Of a DNA stretch of 64,000 bases, positions 48,840-57,190 are shown piece by piece. The stretch is from assembly GCA_966250335.1 (NCBI GenBank), contig CBINGZ010000004.1, positions 1-64,000 on the forward strand, written 5' to 3'. How positions within the stretch are numbered: position 1 is the stretch's first letter; each line of letters starts with the position of its first letter. A program made the translations under genes and the position numbers. Under the pieces are notes generated by a model. The model was given only the letters and a program-made list of their open reading frames with translations. It made no database searches and was not told the DNA's origin. Source of the stretch: OLB7 sp966250335 (GTDB lineage Bacteria > Bacteroidota > Ignavibacteria > OLB7).

Positions 48840-51693
48840 GCATCGGAATCGATTCGGTTCCTTCATTCGACGTCAGACGGCAGATATAGATCCCGGCGGG
48901 ATACGGCGCTCCGTCCCATACGATGCGATGGGTTCCCGCCTCAAGATTTCCCTCCACAAGCTTCTCCACCTCTCTTCCTGTTCTATCGTAGATCGATATC
49001 ATAACACGGCACGGAGCGGCCAGGCCGAACCCGATCGAAGTCGAGCCGGAGAAGGGGTTGGGAATATTCTGTCGTAATCCGATGCTGCTTCCTTCTGCCC
49101 GTTCCACCCCCGTGCTCGGCTTCGGCGCCGTTGCGGCGGCACGCCAGACGGAGGTGTCGCGGCACTGGCGCGTGTCCGCCCAGAGACGGGCCGTCGTCCT
49201 GTAGACGCCGGTGTCGGGGGGAAGGAACGACACGTTCACATGTACACAGGAATCAGGCGCAAGTATCGTGCCGTTCAGTCGGTCCATGTCGGCGGCGAGA
49301 ATCGTGAACGCTTTCGGAAGCCATGTCAGCACCCCCTTCCCGGTGGAGTCGATCAGGCGGACCTCCCCGCTCCCCGTGTTGCAGATTCTGAGCCGGGCTC
49401 CTTTCGGCTCACCGACCTTCACCGTCCCGAAGTCGAGATCCTCCATCTCGATGCAGGGGCGGACGCCGTAGGCGGTGAGCGGAATCGATCTGCTGGAACA
49501 GTCGAACCTGAAGCGGAGCGTATCGGTGAACGATCTCTCGCCGTCCGGTATCGTCCGCACGGCGATCTTCATGGAGGCGCCCGGAGGAAGAGAGGCGGGG
49601 AGGATCTCGCTGGTCGCGACGATCTTGAACGACGAGTTGCCGGAACGGAGCCGCGCCTCCTCGATCCTCAGGTTCCTGTCGAGAGGGTTGGTGATCACCA
49701 CCTCCCGCATCGCCCCGGCCCCTATCCGAACGGGACCGAAATCGAGCCGGTCCGCCGGAGCCAGCATCGCCGGGGTGGGGATGAACTCGTACGGGATCGT
49801 CCAGTACTTCCCGGTACGATCCATCACCACGATCGTGGCGGTCGCCGTCCGGTTGGAGTCGATCGGGTGGGCGATGAACTCGGCAGCGCTCTGCCGCAGG
49901 ATGTCGGCCGAGTCGGTAGGTTTGGAGAAGCGGAGCTTCGTGTTCGTTCCTCCATCCGCCAGCCATACGGCGCGCAGCCCCACGGGATAGGGGTTCGCGA
50001 TCCGGAGCCGGCACCAGAGCGCGTAGCAGTCGAGCCGTTCGGTCTGGATCTCAAGCTCGTCCCCCGGAGCCACCACCTTCCGCGACGGCGCCAGCGGGTA
50101 GCCGTAGGAGATCGCGTTCCCCTCCTCGAACTCCGGATACTGCGTGAAGCGAAGAATCTCGTATCCCTGCCGCACCCCGTAGACGAAGCCGGAGAACCTG
50201 ACGGTGGAGTCGTCTCCATGCAGCGAGTAATCGGTCCCCGGTATGATCTGCATCGTTCCCCAGACAAGGCTCGATCCCGGAATCGCCCCGCGGTTGAAGA
50301 TGAACGGCTCCTCGTAGGTGCCGAAGACCGATCCCTGGCGCAGCGTCACCCGTCCGATGCAGGAGGAGTCGGCCACGACGTTCACGTAGTGATCGATCGA
50401 GGGAGGATAGAGCGGAGCGATGAACGGCGCGAACGAGCTCCACTCCTCGCGTGGTATCATCTCCACCATATACGGCGACCATGTATCGTAACTGATCCCT
50501 TTCTTCTCGCCGGGATAGTCGGTCGTGTCGTTGTATCGCGTTACGGCGGCCGAATGCATCACGAGCTGGGCGGGGCGGTCGGTGCGGAAGACGATGCCGC
50601 TGTCGAACCTGTTGATCGAGACCTGACTGAAGGATCGCGACATGATGCGGACGGTGTCGTCGATGCCGATCGCCGGGTTGTGGAACGCGCCGATCGTGGT
50701 GTCGGCGGAGGTGCCGTAGATCCTCACGTACTCGTTCGCGCGCACCCCGTGGGTCGTGTCGGCCGAATCGTTCCGGGTGGCGCATCGATCGGCGGTGGGG
50801 AGATAGACGAACTCCGTGCCGTGCTGATCGGTGGGGGTAAGCCATTCGGTCAGCATGTTCTTGAAGCTGTTCCGGGTGATGCCGCGCGCGGTGTCGGTCA
50901 CATGGTTCCGGGTGTTGCCGGAGATCACGGCGATCGGCTTGTCGGCGGTGATCCGCGATCCCCCCAGGTCGGGCTGCGGCGGGGGCGTCTCCCCGGTGGT
51001 CGTGTCGACGACGCTCTGCACCTGGTACGCCTGGCCCGCCATCAGCCTGATCTTCTGCACGGGAGGGCCGTCGCGGAGCGGCGCGTTCGGGACGATCGTC
51101 ACCTCCGTCTCGTCGTAGGCGGCCACCACCACGATCTGGGCGGGGGCGGCGGATATGGCCGATCCCGATCCTTCCAGGCCGACCGGATAGACGTTCAGCA
51201 GAATCCGCCCGGGGAGCGCGGCGGCGAAATATTCGGTCCCCCACGACTCCACGGGAGCCGGGGTCCACGCCTCCCCTCCATATCTGGTTGCGAGATAGCA
51301 GTAGAGGATGACGGGATGTTCGGCCTCCACCAGTATCGTGTTGTTGCTGGGAACGCCGTAGTCGGAGATCGCTCCCCCCATATCGAGCTCCACCGTCTTG
51401 AAGCTTCCGGCGGGGAGCGTCACGGTAGAGGGCTTGCCGACGGCGCGTCGTGTGATCCGGACGTCGTTGTCCGGCACGGCCGAGTAGAGGTAGATGAAGA
51501 ATCTGTCGGAGAGAGGGGAGGGGAAGCGCCCGTCGTAGCTGTTGGCGGCGATGCCGGGGAAGGCCAGGACATATCGCGATCCGAATACGGTAAGATCCGG
51601 AACAGAAAACTGGGCCGAGGATCGGGATACCGCGAGAAGCGTCGTAAGAATCAGCGCCGCAAGAAGGCGGCGGAAGTCAGCGGAACCGAGCAT
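48826..51693 (-). CDS. IgGFc-binding-like T9SS surface protein, array copy 5
   Basis: A 955-aa exported protein from the ATG at 51693; the signal ends AVSRSSAQ. It is the most divergent copy at the N-terminus (SRYVLAFPGIAANSYDGRF) but keeps PVILYCYLATRYGGEAWTPAPVE, ITADKPIAVISGNTRNHV, TPTDQHGTEFVYLPTADR, FNRGAIPGSSLVWGTM and YGYPLAP. ASH-like units follow (LDFGPVRIGAGAMREVVI; LDFGTVKVGEPKGARLRI). The sorting domain reads NIPNPFSGSTSIGFGL...PAGIYICRLTSN and ends MLLVK. The frame is open to 51825 but is Pro/Arg-rich there. It is the first gene of the array in transcription order. Confidence 0.85.
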   Translation of the reverse strand: MLGSADFRRLLAALILTTLLAVSRSSAQFSVPDLTVFGSRYVLAFPGIAANSYDGRFPSPLSDRFFIYLYSAVPDNDVRITRRAVGKPSTVTLPAGSFKTVELDMGGAISDYGVPSNNTILVEAEHPVILYCYLATRYGGEAWTPAPVESWGTEYFAAALPGRILLNVYPVGLEGSGSAISAAPAQIVVVAAYDETEVTIVPNAPLRDGPPVQKIRLMAGQAYQVQSVVDTTTGETPPPQPDLGGSRITADKPIAVISGNTRNHVTDTARGITRNSFKNMLTEWLTPTDQHGTEFVYLPTADRCATRNDSADTTHGVRANEYVRIYGTSADTTIGAFHNPAIGIDDTVRIMSRSFSQVSINRFDSGIVFRTDRPAQLVMHSAAVTRYNDTTDYPGEKKGISYDTWSPYMVEMIPREEWSSFAPFIAPLYPPSIDHYVNVVADSSCIGRVTLRQGSVFGTYEEPFIFNRGAIPGSSLVWGTMQIIPGTDYSLHGDDSTVRFSGFVYGVRQGYEILRFTQYPEFEEGNAISYGYPLAPSRKVVAPGDELEIQTERLDCYALWCRLRIANPYPVGLRAVWLADGGTNTKLRFSKPTDSADILRQSAAEFIAHPIDSNRTATATIVVMDRTGKYWTIPYEFIPTPAMLAPADRLDFGPVRIGAGAMREVVITNPLDRNLRIEEARLRSGNSSFKIVATSEILPASLPPGASMKIAVRTIPDGERSFTDTLRFRFDCSSRSIPLTAYGVRPCIEMEDLDFGTVKVGEPKGARLRICNTGSGEVRLIDSTGKGVLTWLPKAFTILAADMDRLNGTILAPDSCVHVNVSFLPPDTGVYRTTARLWADTRQCRDTSVWRAAATAPKPSTGVERAEGSSIGLRQNIPNPFSGSTSIGFGLAAPCRVMISIYDRTGREVEKLVEGNLEAGTHRIVWDGAPYPAGIYICRLTSNEGTESIPMLLVK

Positions 51694-51867
51694 GCTGGGA
51701 GTCTCCGGGGAATCGTCCGGCCCACGAATAGTATCCGCACAAGAGACTGGAGAGGAAGGCCGACATCGGTCGGCACGCGGGTTCCCCCCGCTTCGTACGC
51801 CGTCCCGATGCGGCGCGGAAGCCATCGATCAATTATGCGATGGACGGGCGGGGTGGACCGTAGGCTG

Positions 51868-51875
51868 CAAAGATA
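51868..51875 (-). promoter_or_regulatory. TAnnTTTG promoter element upstream of the array
   Basis: Read on the minus strand this is TATCTTTG, an exact consensus match. It lies 174 bases before the ATG of array copy 5, so a long leader would result. Apart from this and the hairpin at 51940-51978, the 51694-52009 spacer shows nothing recognisable. Confidence 0.4.
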
Positions 51876-51939
51876 CGATTTCAGAGGGTCGGACGCGCCG
51901 GGCAGAAAGATCGTTTCGGATGAAGTTCCGGAAACGAGA

Positions 51940-51978
51940 GCGCCCGCCGGCCGGCTCCGTGGGCCGATCGGCGGGCGC
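51940..51978 (-). terminator. Hairpin after the sugar transferase gene
   Basis: GCGCCCGCC (51940-51948) pairs with GGCGGGCGC (51970-51978), about 30 bases beyond the stop at 52010 on the minus strand. It separates this gene from the array promoter region. Confidence 0.5.
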
Positions 51979-52009
51979 CGTGACGCTGGAGAGTTCTCCG
52001 CGGGAGCGC

Positions 52010-53566
52010 TCAGTACGCCCCTTTGCGCCCGAACACGACGCCGGCGGTCTTTGCCAGGATCATGATATCGAGCCAGAAGGACCAGTTCCTGAGATACATC
52101 ATATCGAGCGCGACCCGTTCGTCGAACCCGAGTTCGTTCCGGCCGCTCACCTGCCAGAGACCGGTGAGACCGGGGACCGACCGGCCGTAGTCGTCGAGCT
52201 GGCGGCCGTAGTCGTCGATCTCCCGTTCCAGGATCGGGCGGGGACCGACCAGGCTCATCTCGCCGATCAGGATGTTCCAGAGCTGCGGCAGCTCATCCAG
52301 GCTCGTCAGGCGGAGGAAACGGCCGATCGGGGTGACGCGCGGGTCCTCCCGGCGCACCTTCCTGTACTTCTCCCACTCGTCGCGGGCCACCGGGTCGTTC
52401 TCCAGAAGGGCCCAGAGGAGGTCGTCCGAATCGGGCCACATCGTCCTGAACTTGTAGCACTTGAACTTCCGTTTCCCGTATCCGATCCTCTCGTTCACGT
52501 AGAACGCCGATCCCCCAGACTGCCTGATCTTCAACGCCAGGTAGAGGAACATCGGAGAGAGAAGGATCAGAAGGAGGCTGGAGAGGACGATATCCATCGT
52601 CCGTTTGATGACGCGGGTCGCCAGCTTGTTGTACTTGTTCCTGGCGCGTCGCCGTCCGCGCGCCACGGCAACGGGGGTGCGGGTCAGGATGTACATATCC
52701 AGCCAGACGGAACGGTGCTTCACGTAGAAGAGATCGTCGTCGACATGGAGATGCATCAGGCGGTCGTAGCTGCCGTTGACCTGCCACCATCCGGTGATCC
52801 CCTGCGGCACGGCGAACCGCGCGCGCTGCCATCCCTGATAGAGCTCCAGCCGGCGCGCATGCTCCGGACGTGGGCCCACGATCGTCATCTCTCCCTTCAG
52901 AACGTTGAGGAACTGCGGGAGCTCATCCAGCTGCCAGCGGCGGAGGAGTCTGCCGATACGGGTGATGCGGGGAATGTGGGAATGCATCTGGAGGATGCGT
53001 CCCTGTCCGTCGACCGATTCCACGACGGCGCCGCTTTCGTCGGCCTGTTCCATCGTGGTGCGGAATTTGAACATGTTGAAGAGACGTCCGTGTTCACCGG
53101 CGCGACGCTCGGTCACAATGACCGGCCCGGCCGATTCCAGACGGACGGCCAGCGCGATGATGCCCATGATGGGAAGAAGGATCGGCGTGAGGATCGCCGT
53201 CACGAGCAGGTCGAAGGTCCGTTTGACGATCCGCTGAACGTCGGTAAGAACGGGCTGGAGCGGACCGAAGATCGGGAGGTCGTCGGCATGGGTCAGGCTG
53301 AGTCCGTCGACTAACCGGCTCACACGCAGGTCGTAATCGCCGGGCATGGCAGTGACCGCCGAGTGCAGAGACTGCTGACGATAACTCGGTTGGGAGCTTT
53401 CGATGTTCAAGACGTTGCCGAAGTCGTTTAATGATCGTTTCACAGGCGACGACGTCGCGTGGACGCCTGTCACAGCGGTAAGCAGTAGCCTCGATAGATC
53501 ATCCTGTTGATTGCACGATACATCAAGCGACTTGGGTCCTATGCCCGGAGACGCCTGATAACACAT
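52010..53566 (-). CDS. Tandem double bacterial sugar transferase (polyprenyl glycosylphosphotransferase)
   Basis: A 518-aa protein containing two complete bacterial sugar transferase domains (the WbaP/PglC-type core that links a sugar phosphate to undecaprenyl phosphate). Domain 1 (about 115-305): KRTFDLLV, a hydrophobic segment, FKFRTTME, LDELPQFLNVLKGEMTIVGPRP. Domain 2 (about 320-518): KRTMDIVLSS, a hydrophobic segment, YKFRTMWPDSDD, LDELPQLWNILIGEMSLVGPRP, LTGLWQVSGRN. Both keep the catalytic Asp-Glu pair and the GPRP block. The first 110 residues are polar and lack the usual CoA-binding-like N-domain. ATG at 53566 follows a TTG; an ATG at 53347 is an alternative start. Likely role: priming of exopolysaccharide or O-antigen synthesis. 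No other polysaccharide genes are adjacent. Confidence 0.85.
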   Translation of the reverse strand: MCYQASPGIGPKSLDVSCNQQDDLSRLLLTAVTGVHATSSPVKRSLNDFGNVLNIESSQPSYRQQSLHSAVTAMPGDYDLRVSRLVDGLSLTHADDLPIFGPLQPVLTDVQRIVKRTFDLLVTAILTPILLPIMGIIALAVRLESAGPVIVTERRAGEHGRLFNMFKFRTTMEQADESGAVVESVDGQGRILQMHSHIPRITRIGRLLRRWQLDELPQFLNVLKGEMTIVGPRPEHARRLELYQGWQRARFAVPQGITGWWQVNGSYDRLMHLHVDDDLFYVKHRSVWLDMYILTRTPVAVARGRRRARNKYNKLATRVIKRTMDIVLSSLLLILLSPMFLYLALKIRQSGGSAFYVNERIGYGKRKFKCYKFRTMWPDSDDLLWALLENDPVARDEWEKYRKVRREDPRVTPIGRFLRLTSLDELPQLWNILIGEMSLVGPRPILEREIDDYGRQLDDYGRSVPGLTGLWQVSGRNELGFDERVALDMMYLRNWSFWLDIMILAKTAGVVFGRKGAY

Positions 53567-53956
53567 CAATCGCTGTATTTGTTAGATGATCGTCTCGATA
53601 TCCTCCTGGTCGTTACCTGCGAAAGAACTACTGGGTTGCCCCCGGCGTTGGAGACAATCGCGTGTTTGGACTACCAAGTTAGGAAACATCACCGATTGCT
53701 AGGTCGTCCCGGGGAGACGCATCGTGGGGGTAGTCGATGCGCCCGGTCATACCTGAAATGCGTAACGGGGCGAAAAGTTACGGTTTCCGAGGGGTTCAAG
53801 GCTCAGGCCACGCAAATTAACCAAGAACCGCATGTAACCAAGTGTTGATTCTTCGTTCCGTCAACATCTCTTATCAGTGAGACCACGCGATCGCGAACGA
53901 TGTAACGCCCCCGGACCGGGGGTGTGCCGGCGTCCGCCGAGCCCTATCTTTGCCCC
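53567..53956. other. Divergent intergenic region, lower GC
   Basis: This 390-base region separates the sugar transferase (minus) and the LpxH-like gene (plus). It is visibly lower in GC than the genes around it. It contains a stem CGCATCG/CGATGCG (53718-53741) and a short CCCCCGG/CCGGGGG hairpin near 53908-53922. On the minus strand there is an AGGAGG (53603-53608) that is not placed before any start codon. No coding frame or known riboswitch is recognised. A long structured leader for the sugar transferase is possible. Confidence 0.4.
53945..53952 (+). promoter_or_regulatory. TAnnTTTG promoter element almost touching the LpxH-like start
   Basis: TATCTTTG matches the Bacteroidota -7 consensus exactly and ends only four bases before the ATG at 53957. 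Transcription would start at or within a few bases of the ATG, giving a leaderless mRNA. Confidence 0.5.
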
Positions 53957-54694
53957 ATGCACTACTTCTTCTCCGATGCCCACCTCGGTCTGGGGGCGCG
54001 CCAGGCGAACCGCGACCGCGAACGGGCGGTGATCAGATTTCTGGAGATGGTCGGGTCGGAACGGGCCGATTCCCTCTTCATCGTGGGGGACCTGTTCGAC
54101 TACTGGTTCGACTACCGCTCCGTGATCCCCCGCGAGTTCGTCAGAACCGTCGCCGCCATCGCCGAACTGGTCGACGCGGGGATCAGGGTGGAGTACGTGA
54201 TCGGCAACCACGACTTCGGCCACCGCGATTTCTTCCGGGAGGAACTGGGGGTCCACCTCCATCACGGTGATGTCGAGCGGACCCTGGCCGGGTGCCGGAC
54301 CTACATCTCGCACGGCGACGGCAAGGCGTTCAACGACACCGGCTATCTCATCCTGAAGAAGGTGCTTCGCGCCCCTCTCTCCAACCTCCTCTTCCGGATC
54401 GTCCATCCCGACATCGGCATCGGGGCGGCGATGTACGCCTCCCGCAGAAGCCGCGACCATACGAGCCGGAAGAACTACGAGGGGGAGGTCCCGGGGGAGT
54501 CGGACGGACTGGCCGCCTTCGCCGAGCGGAAGATAGGGGAGGGATTCGATCTGGTGGTGATGGGGCACAGCCACCGTCCGAAGCGGGTCGATCATCCCGG
54601 CGGGACCTATATCAACCTGGGCGCATGGCTCGGTCCCGACCGCCGCTATCTTGCTCTGGACGCCGGCCTGCTGGAGCTGCGGCGGTTCGAGTAG
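53957..54694 (+). CDS. lpxH: UDP-2,3-diacylglucosamine diphosphatase (LpxH-like)
   Basis: A 245-aa calcineurin-like phosphoesterase close to LpxH, which cleaves UDP-2,3-diacylglucosamine to lipid X and UMP in lipid A synthesis. Ordered metal-binding motifs: FSDAHLG at the N-terminus, VGDLFDYWFDYR, IGNHDFGHRDFF, TYISHGDGKAFND and MGHSHRPK. The length matches E. coli LpxH (240 aa), and there is no signal peptide. The ATG at 53957 gives the family start; a GTG at 53924 would add a non-conserved peptide spanning the promoter-like word. Family members in this phylum show the same core, but a related phosphoesterase role cannot be excluded. It is divergent from the sugar transferase gene. Confidence 0.82.
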   Translation: MHYFFSDAHLGLGARQANRDRERAVIRFLEMVGSERADSLFIVGDLFDYWFDYRSVIPREFVRTVAAIAELVDAGIRVEYVIGNHDFGHRDFFREELGVHLHHGDVERTLAGCRTYISHGDGKAFNDTGYLILKKVLRAPLSNLLFRIVHPDIGIGAAMYASRRSRDHTSRKNYEGEVPGESDGLAAFAERKIGEGFDLVVMGHSHRPKRVDHPGGTYINLGAWLGPDRRYLALDAGLLELRRFE

Positions 54695-55186
54695 GTTCGG
54701 TGCAACCGGGTCGGGGGGGGCGTCGTAGCGATCGGCCAACGGCGCGTCGATCCGGTTCGTCGTTCGTTCGCATTCCATCCGGGTTCATTCATGATCCATC
54801 TTTTCTTGGAATTCTTCGGCATGATGATCCCTTCGATCCATTCCATGATCCGGGTGTGAATACTGTGACCTCTCCGAAGACGGAGATGACTACACTGGCT
54901 CCGGCTAAGCAGCTGCTGATTCCGGCTGAGCCGCCACAGGTAGATGTAACGGAGAGCAAACCCTCTGTAAAGTGAGAGATGTTGGACTAAGCGTTCATTG
55001 AACCCCGCCACGTTTACTGTATTTGAACCTTCCGCCGACCCTCGAACCTTCATCAGCTCGACATGGGGCCCCGGTCCGGGATATCTCGTATTTTGAACGT
55101 GATTCCTACCCCGAGCAGAAACGCCTCGGACGGCGGAATCCTTCCCATCGACGGAACGAACCTGGACCAATACACGAATCAAGATC
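54695..55186 (+). other. 492-base region with no supported gene
   Basis: It holds a run of eight G (54713-54720). A GTG-initiated frame at 54857-54975 would encode 39 residues, but it has no ribosome site or family signal. TATTTTGA near 55092 is a one-mismatch match to the -7 promoter word about 95 bases before the aldehyde dehydrogenase. Nothing else is recognised. Confidence 0.4.
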
Positions 55187-56704
55187 ATGACCGACACAGC
55201 TGCCAACGGAACCATAGCCAGAATACGGCCGCAGAAGAACGACCTCGACACGGCCGGAAGGCTGCGCCTGGGGAAGATGCTCATCGACGGCGAGTGGGTC
55301 GATGCCGCCAGCGGCGAGACGTTCGACGCGATCTACCCGGCCACCGGTGAGGTGATCGCCAGGGTGGCGAAGGCCGATCGCGAGGATATCGATCGCGCCG
55401 TCAAGGCCGCCCGCCGCGCGTTCGAGAGCGGTCCCTACACGAAGATGAACGGCGCCGACCGCGCCCGCCTTCTCTGGAAGGTCGCCGATATCATGGAGCG
55501 GAACATCGAGGAACTGGCGGAGCTGGAGACCCTGAACAACGGCAAACCGCTGCTCGAATCGCTCCGTGTCGATCTGCCGCAGTCGATCGCCTGCTTCCGC
55601 TACTACGCCGGCTGGGCCGGCAAGCTGACCGGCCAGACGATCGAGCCCGATATGCGGACGAACGCCTTCGCCTACACGCTCCGCGAACCGCTCGGCGTCT
55701 GCGGCCAGATCATCCCCTGGAACTTCCCGATCCAGATGGCAACCTGGAAGATCGCCCCGGCGATCGCCTGCGGCAACACCGTCGTCATCAAGCCGGCCGA
55801 GCAGACCCCCCTCTCGATCCTCCGCCTCGGCGAACTGATCATGGAGGCCGGGCTGCCGAACGGCGTGCTGAACATCGTCACCGGCTTCGGCGAAACCGCC
55901 GGCGCCGCGCTGGTGGAGCATCCGGACGTCGACAAGATCGCCTTCACCGGCTCGGTCGAGGTCGGCAAGGCGATCATGAGGGAAGCGGCGTCCACCCTGA
56001 AGAGCGTCACGCTGGAGCTCGGCGGGAAGTCCCCCAACGTGGTCTTCGCCGACTCGAACCTGGAGCTGGCGGCCAGGGTCGCCCTCTCCGGCATCTTCTT
56101 CAACCAGGGGCAGATGTGTACGGCCGGCAGCCGCATTCTGATCGAGGAATCGGCCCGCGATCAGTTCATGGAGGTTCTCGCGGGGCGCGCCGCCAAGATG
56201 GTCGTCGGCGATCCGCTCGATCCCAAGACCCGCATGGGGGCCCTGGTCAGCCGGAACCAGATGGATCGCGTGATGGGCTATATCGAGAAGGGAGTATCGG
56301 AAGGAGCCAAACTGGTGGCCGGCGGAACCCGGGTCGGCGATTCCGGCTACTTCGTGGCCCCGACGGTGTTCGACAACGTCAGCAACGACATGACGATCGC
56401 CCGCGAGGAGATCTTCGGTCCGGTGGCGTCGGTGATCACCTTCAAGGATGTGGAGGATGCTCTCCACATCGCCAACGACTCCATCTACGGCCTCGCCTCG
56501 GGCGTCTGGACGAACGATCTGAAAAAGGCGCTCACCTTCGCCAGGGGCATCAAGGCCGGCACGGTCTGGGTCAACACCTACAATATGACCGACAACGCCG
56601 TGCCGTTCGGCGGCTACAAGGAGTCCGGCTACGGCCGCGAGCTGGGCGCCGCCGCGCTCGACATCTACACGCAGACGAAGTCGGTCTGGGTCGATCTGAA
56701 CTAG
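55187..56704 (+). CDS. Aldehyde dehydrogenase (NAD(P)-dependent)
   Basis: A 505-aa aldehyde dehydrogenase of the main ALDH superfamily, oxidising an aldehyde to its acid with NAD(P). Hallmarks: PWNFPIQMATWKIAPAIACG in the cofactor site, FTGSVEVGK, the catalytic Glu277 in LELGGKSPN, the nucleophile Cys311 in GQMCTAGSR, and the C-terminal EIFGPVASV and PFGGYKESGYGREL. It most resembles the broad-specificity class 1/2 (betaine/retinal-type) branch, so the exact substrate is open. The protein has normal length and is cytoplasmic. A terminator with a U tract follows, so it is a single-gene unit. Confidence 0.95.
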   Translation: MTDTAANGTIARIRPQKNDLDTAGRLRLGKMLIDGEWVDAASGETFDAIYPATGEVIARVAKADREDIDRAVKAARRAFESGPYTKMNGADRARLLWKVADIMERNIEELAELETLNNGKPLLESLRVDLPQSIACFRYYAGWAGKLTGQTIEPDMRTNAFAYTLREPLGVCGQIIPWNFPIQMATWKIAPAIACGNTVVIKPAEQTPLSILRLGELIMEAGLPNGVLNIVTGFGETAGAALVEHPDVDKIAFTGSVEVGKAIMREAASTLKSVTLELGGKSPNVVFADSNLELAARVALSGIFFNQGQMCTAGSRILIEESARDQFMEVLAGRAAKMVVGDPLDPKTRMGALVSRNQMDRVMGYIEKGVSEGAKLVAGGTRVGDSGYFVAPTVFDNVSNDMTIAREEIFGPVASVITFKDVEDALHIANDSIYGLASGVWTNDLKKALTFARGIKAGTVWVNTYNMTDNAVPFGGYKESGYGRELGAAALDIYTQTKSVWVDLN

Positions 56705-56756
56705 GCGGTCCGCCGACGCCGGTCGTGGCCGGCCCCGGGTGTACATTCTTCATGCA

Positions 56757-56784
56757 GGGCGGAGATCCTCTCTCCGCCCTTTTT
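56757..56784 (+). terminator. Canonical rho-independent terminator
   Basis: GGGCGGAGA (56757-56765), 5-base loop, TCTCCGCCC (56771-56779), then TTTTT. It closes the aldehyde dehydrogenase gene. Confidence 0.92.
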
Positions 56785-57190
56785 CATGCCCGGAATCATC
56801 TTCTGTTACATCCCCGCAACACTCTCCCGATTTCGTGTTAAGAGTCGGTAACGTCGGCCATTTTTCGCCCCTTTCTTTTACGATCAGGTAACATTGGGCC
56901 CCTCCTCTTTCCCTCCCTTCAGCCCCTCCCTAACATTGTGACGCTCAGCGGATTCGGCCGTGGCGAAGTGCGCGCGGCGCGCGTTTCCGAATTGCTCATC
57001 TCCGAGGGAATGACCCTGGAGAACCGCCCGGACAGGACCGACATCAGTCGGCGGGGGGGAGCCGGAGCGCGAGGAAGGCCCGAATCCCTGAACCGAACGA
57101 CGGTCCCTGCCTCGTTCATAACCTACTCGAACCCCCAGGCTCCAGCCTCTCGACCGGACTCACGGAGGAACAAGCCCACTGAGCCAGATC
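56785..57190 (+). promoter_or_regulatory. Leader of the TonB receptor gene with repeated TAAC(A/G)T words
   Basis: About 400 bases without a gene. Related words recur: TGTTACAT (56804), GTGTTAAG (56835), GGTAACGT (56847), GGTAACATTGG (56887) and CTAACATTGTG (56930). Between them are two pyrimidine-rich stretches. The spacing is irregular, so this may be a multi-site operator or chance. The 3' half (56940-57180) is GC-rich and featureless. No TAnnTTTG promoter word is found. Confidence 0.3.

Larger units (their letters stand above)
36149..51693 (-). repeat. Tandem array of five IgGFc-binding-like T9SS gene paralogues
   Basis: Five genes at 36149-39019, 39403-42264, 42452-45289, 45533-48403 and 48826-51693 lie on the same strand and encode proteins of 956, 953, 945, 956 and 955 residues with one shared architecture. 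Blocks conserved through all five include the ATKFGAEAW-type block, DKPI.V.SGN, NSFKN, QHG..FVY.PT, the FNRGTIPG-type block and YGYPLAP. Spacers are 163-422 bases, with hairpins. Genes 3 and 4 are the closest pair. This is a classic tandem-duplication family of surface proteins. Confidence 0.9.

Noticed and set aside
36149..51693. CRISPR array or integron-like cassette array as an explanation for the repeats
   Set aside because: The repeats are whole genes of about 2.9 kb with spacers of different lengths. There are no short identical direct repeats, attC-like sites or integrase.
53567..53956. Possible riboswitch in the sugar transferase leader
   Set aside because: Only a 7-bp stem and a short GC hairpin are visible. 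The cyclic-di-GMP aptamer core and other common aptamer signatures are not found.
54857..54975. Short GTG-initiated frame (39 residues) before the aldehyde dehydrogenase
   Set aside because: There is no ribosome site, signal peptide or recognisable motif, and this length arises readily by chance in high-GC DNA.
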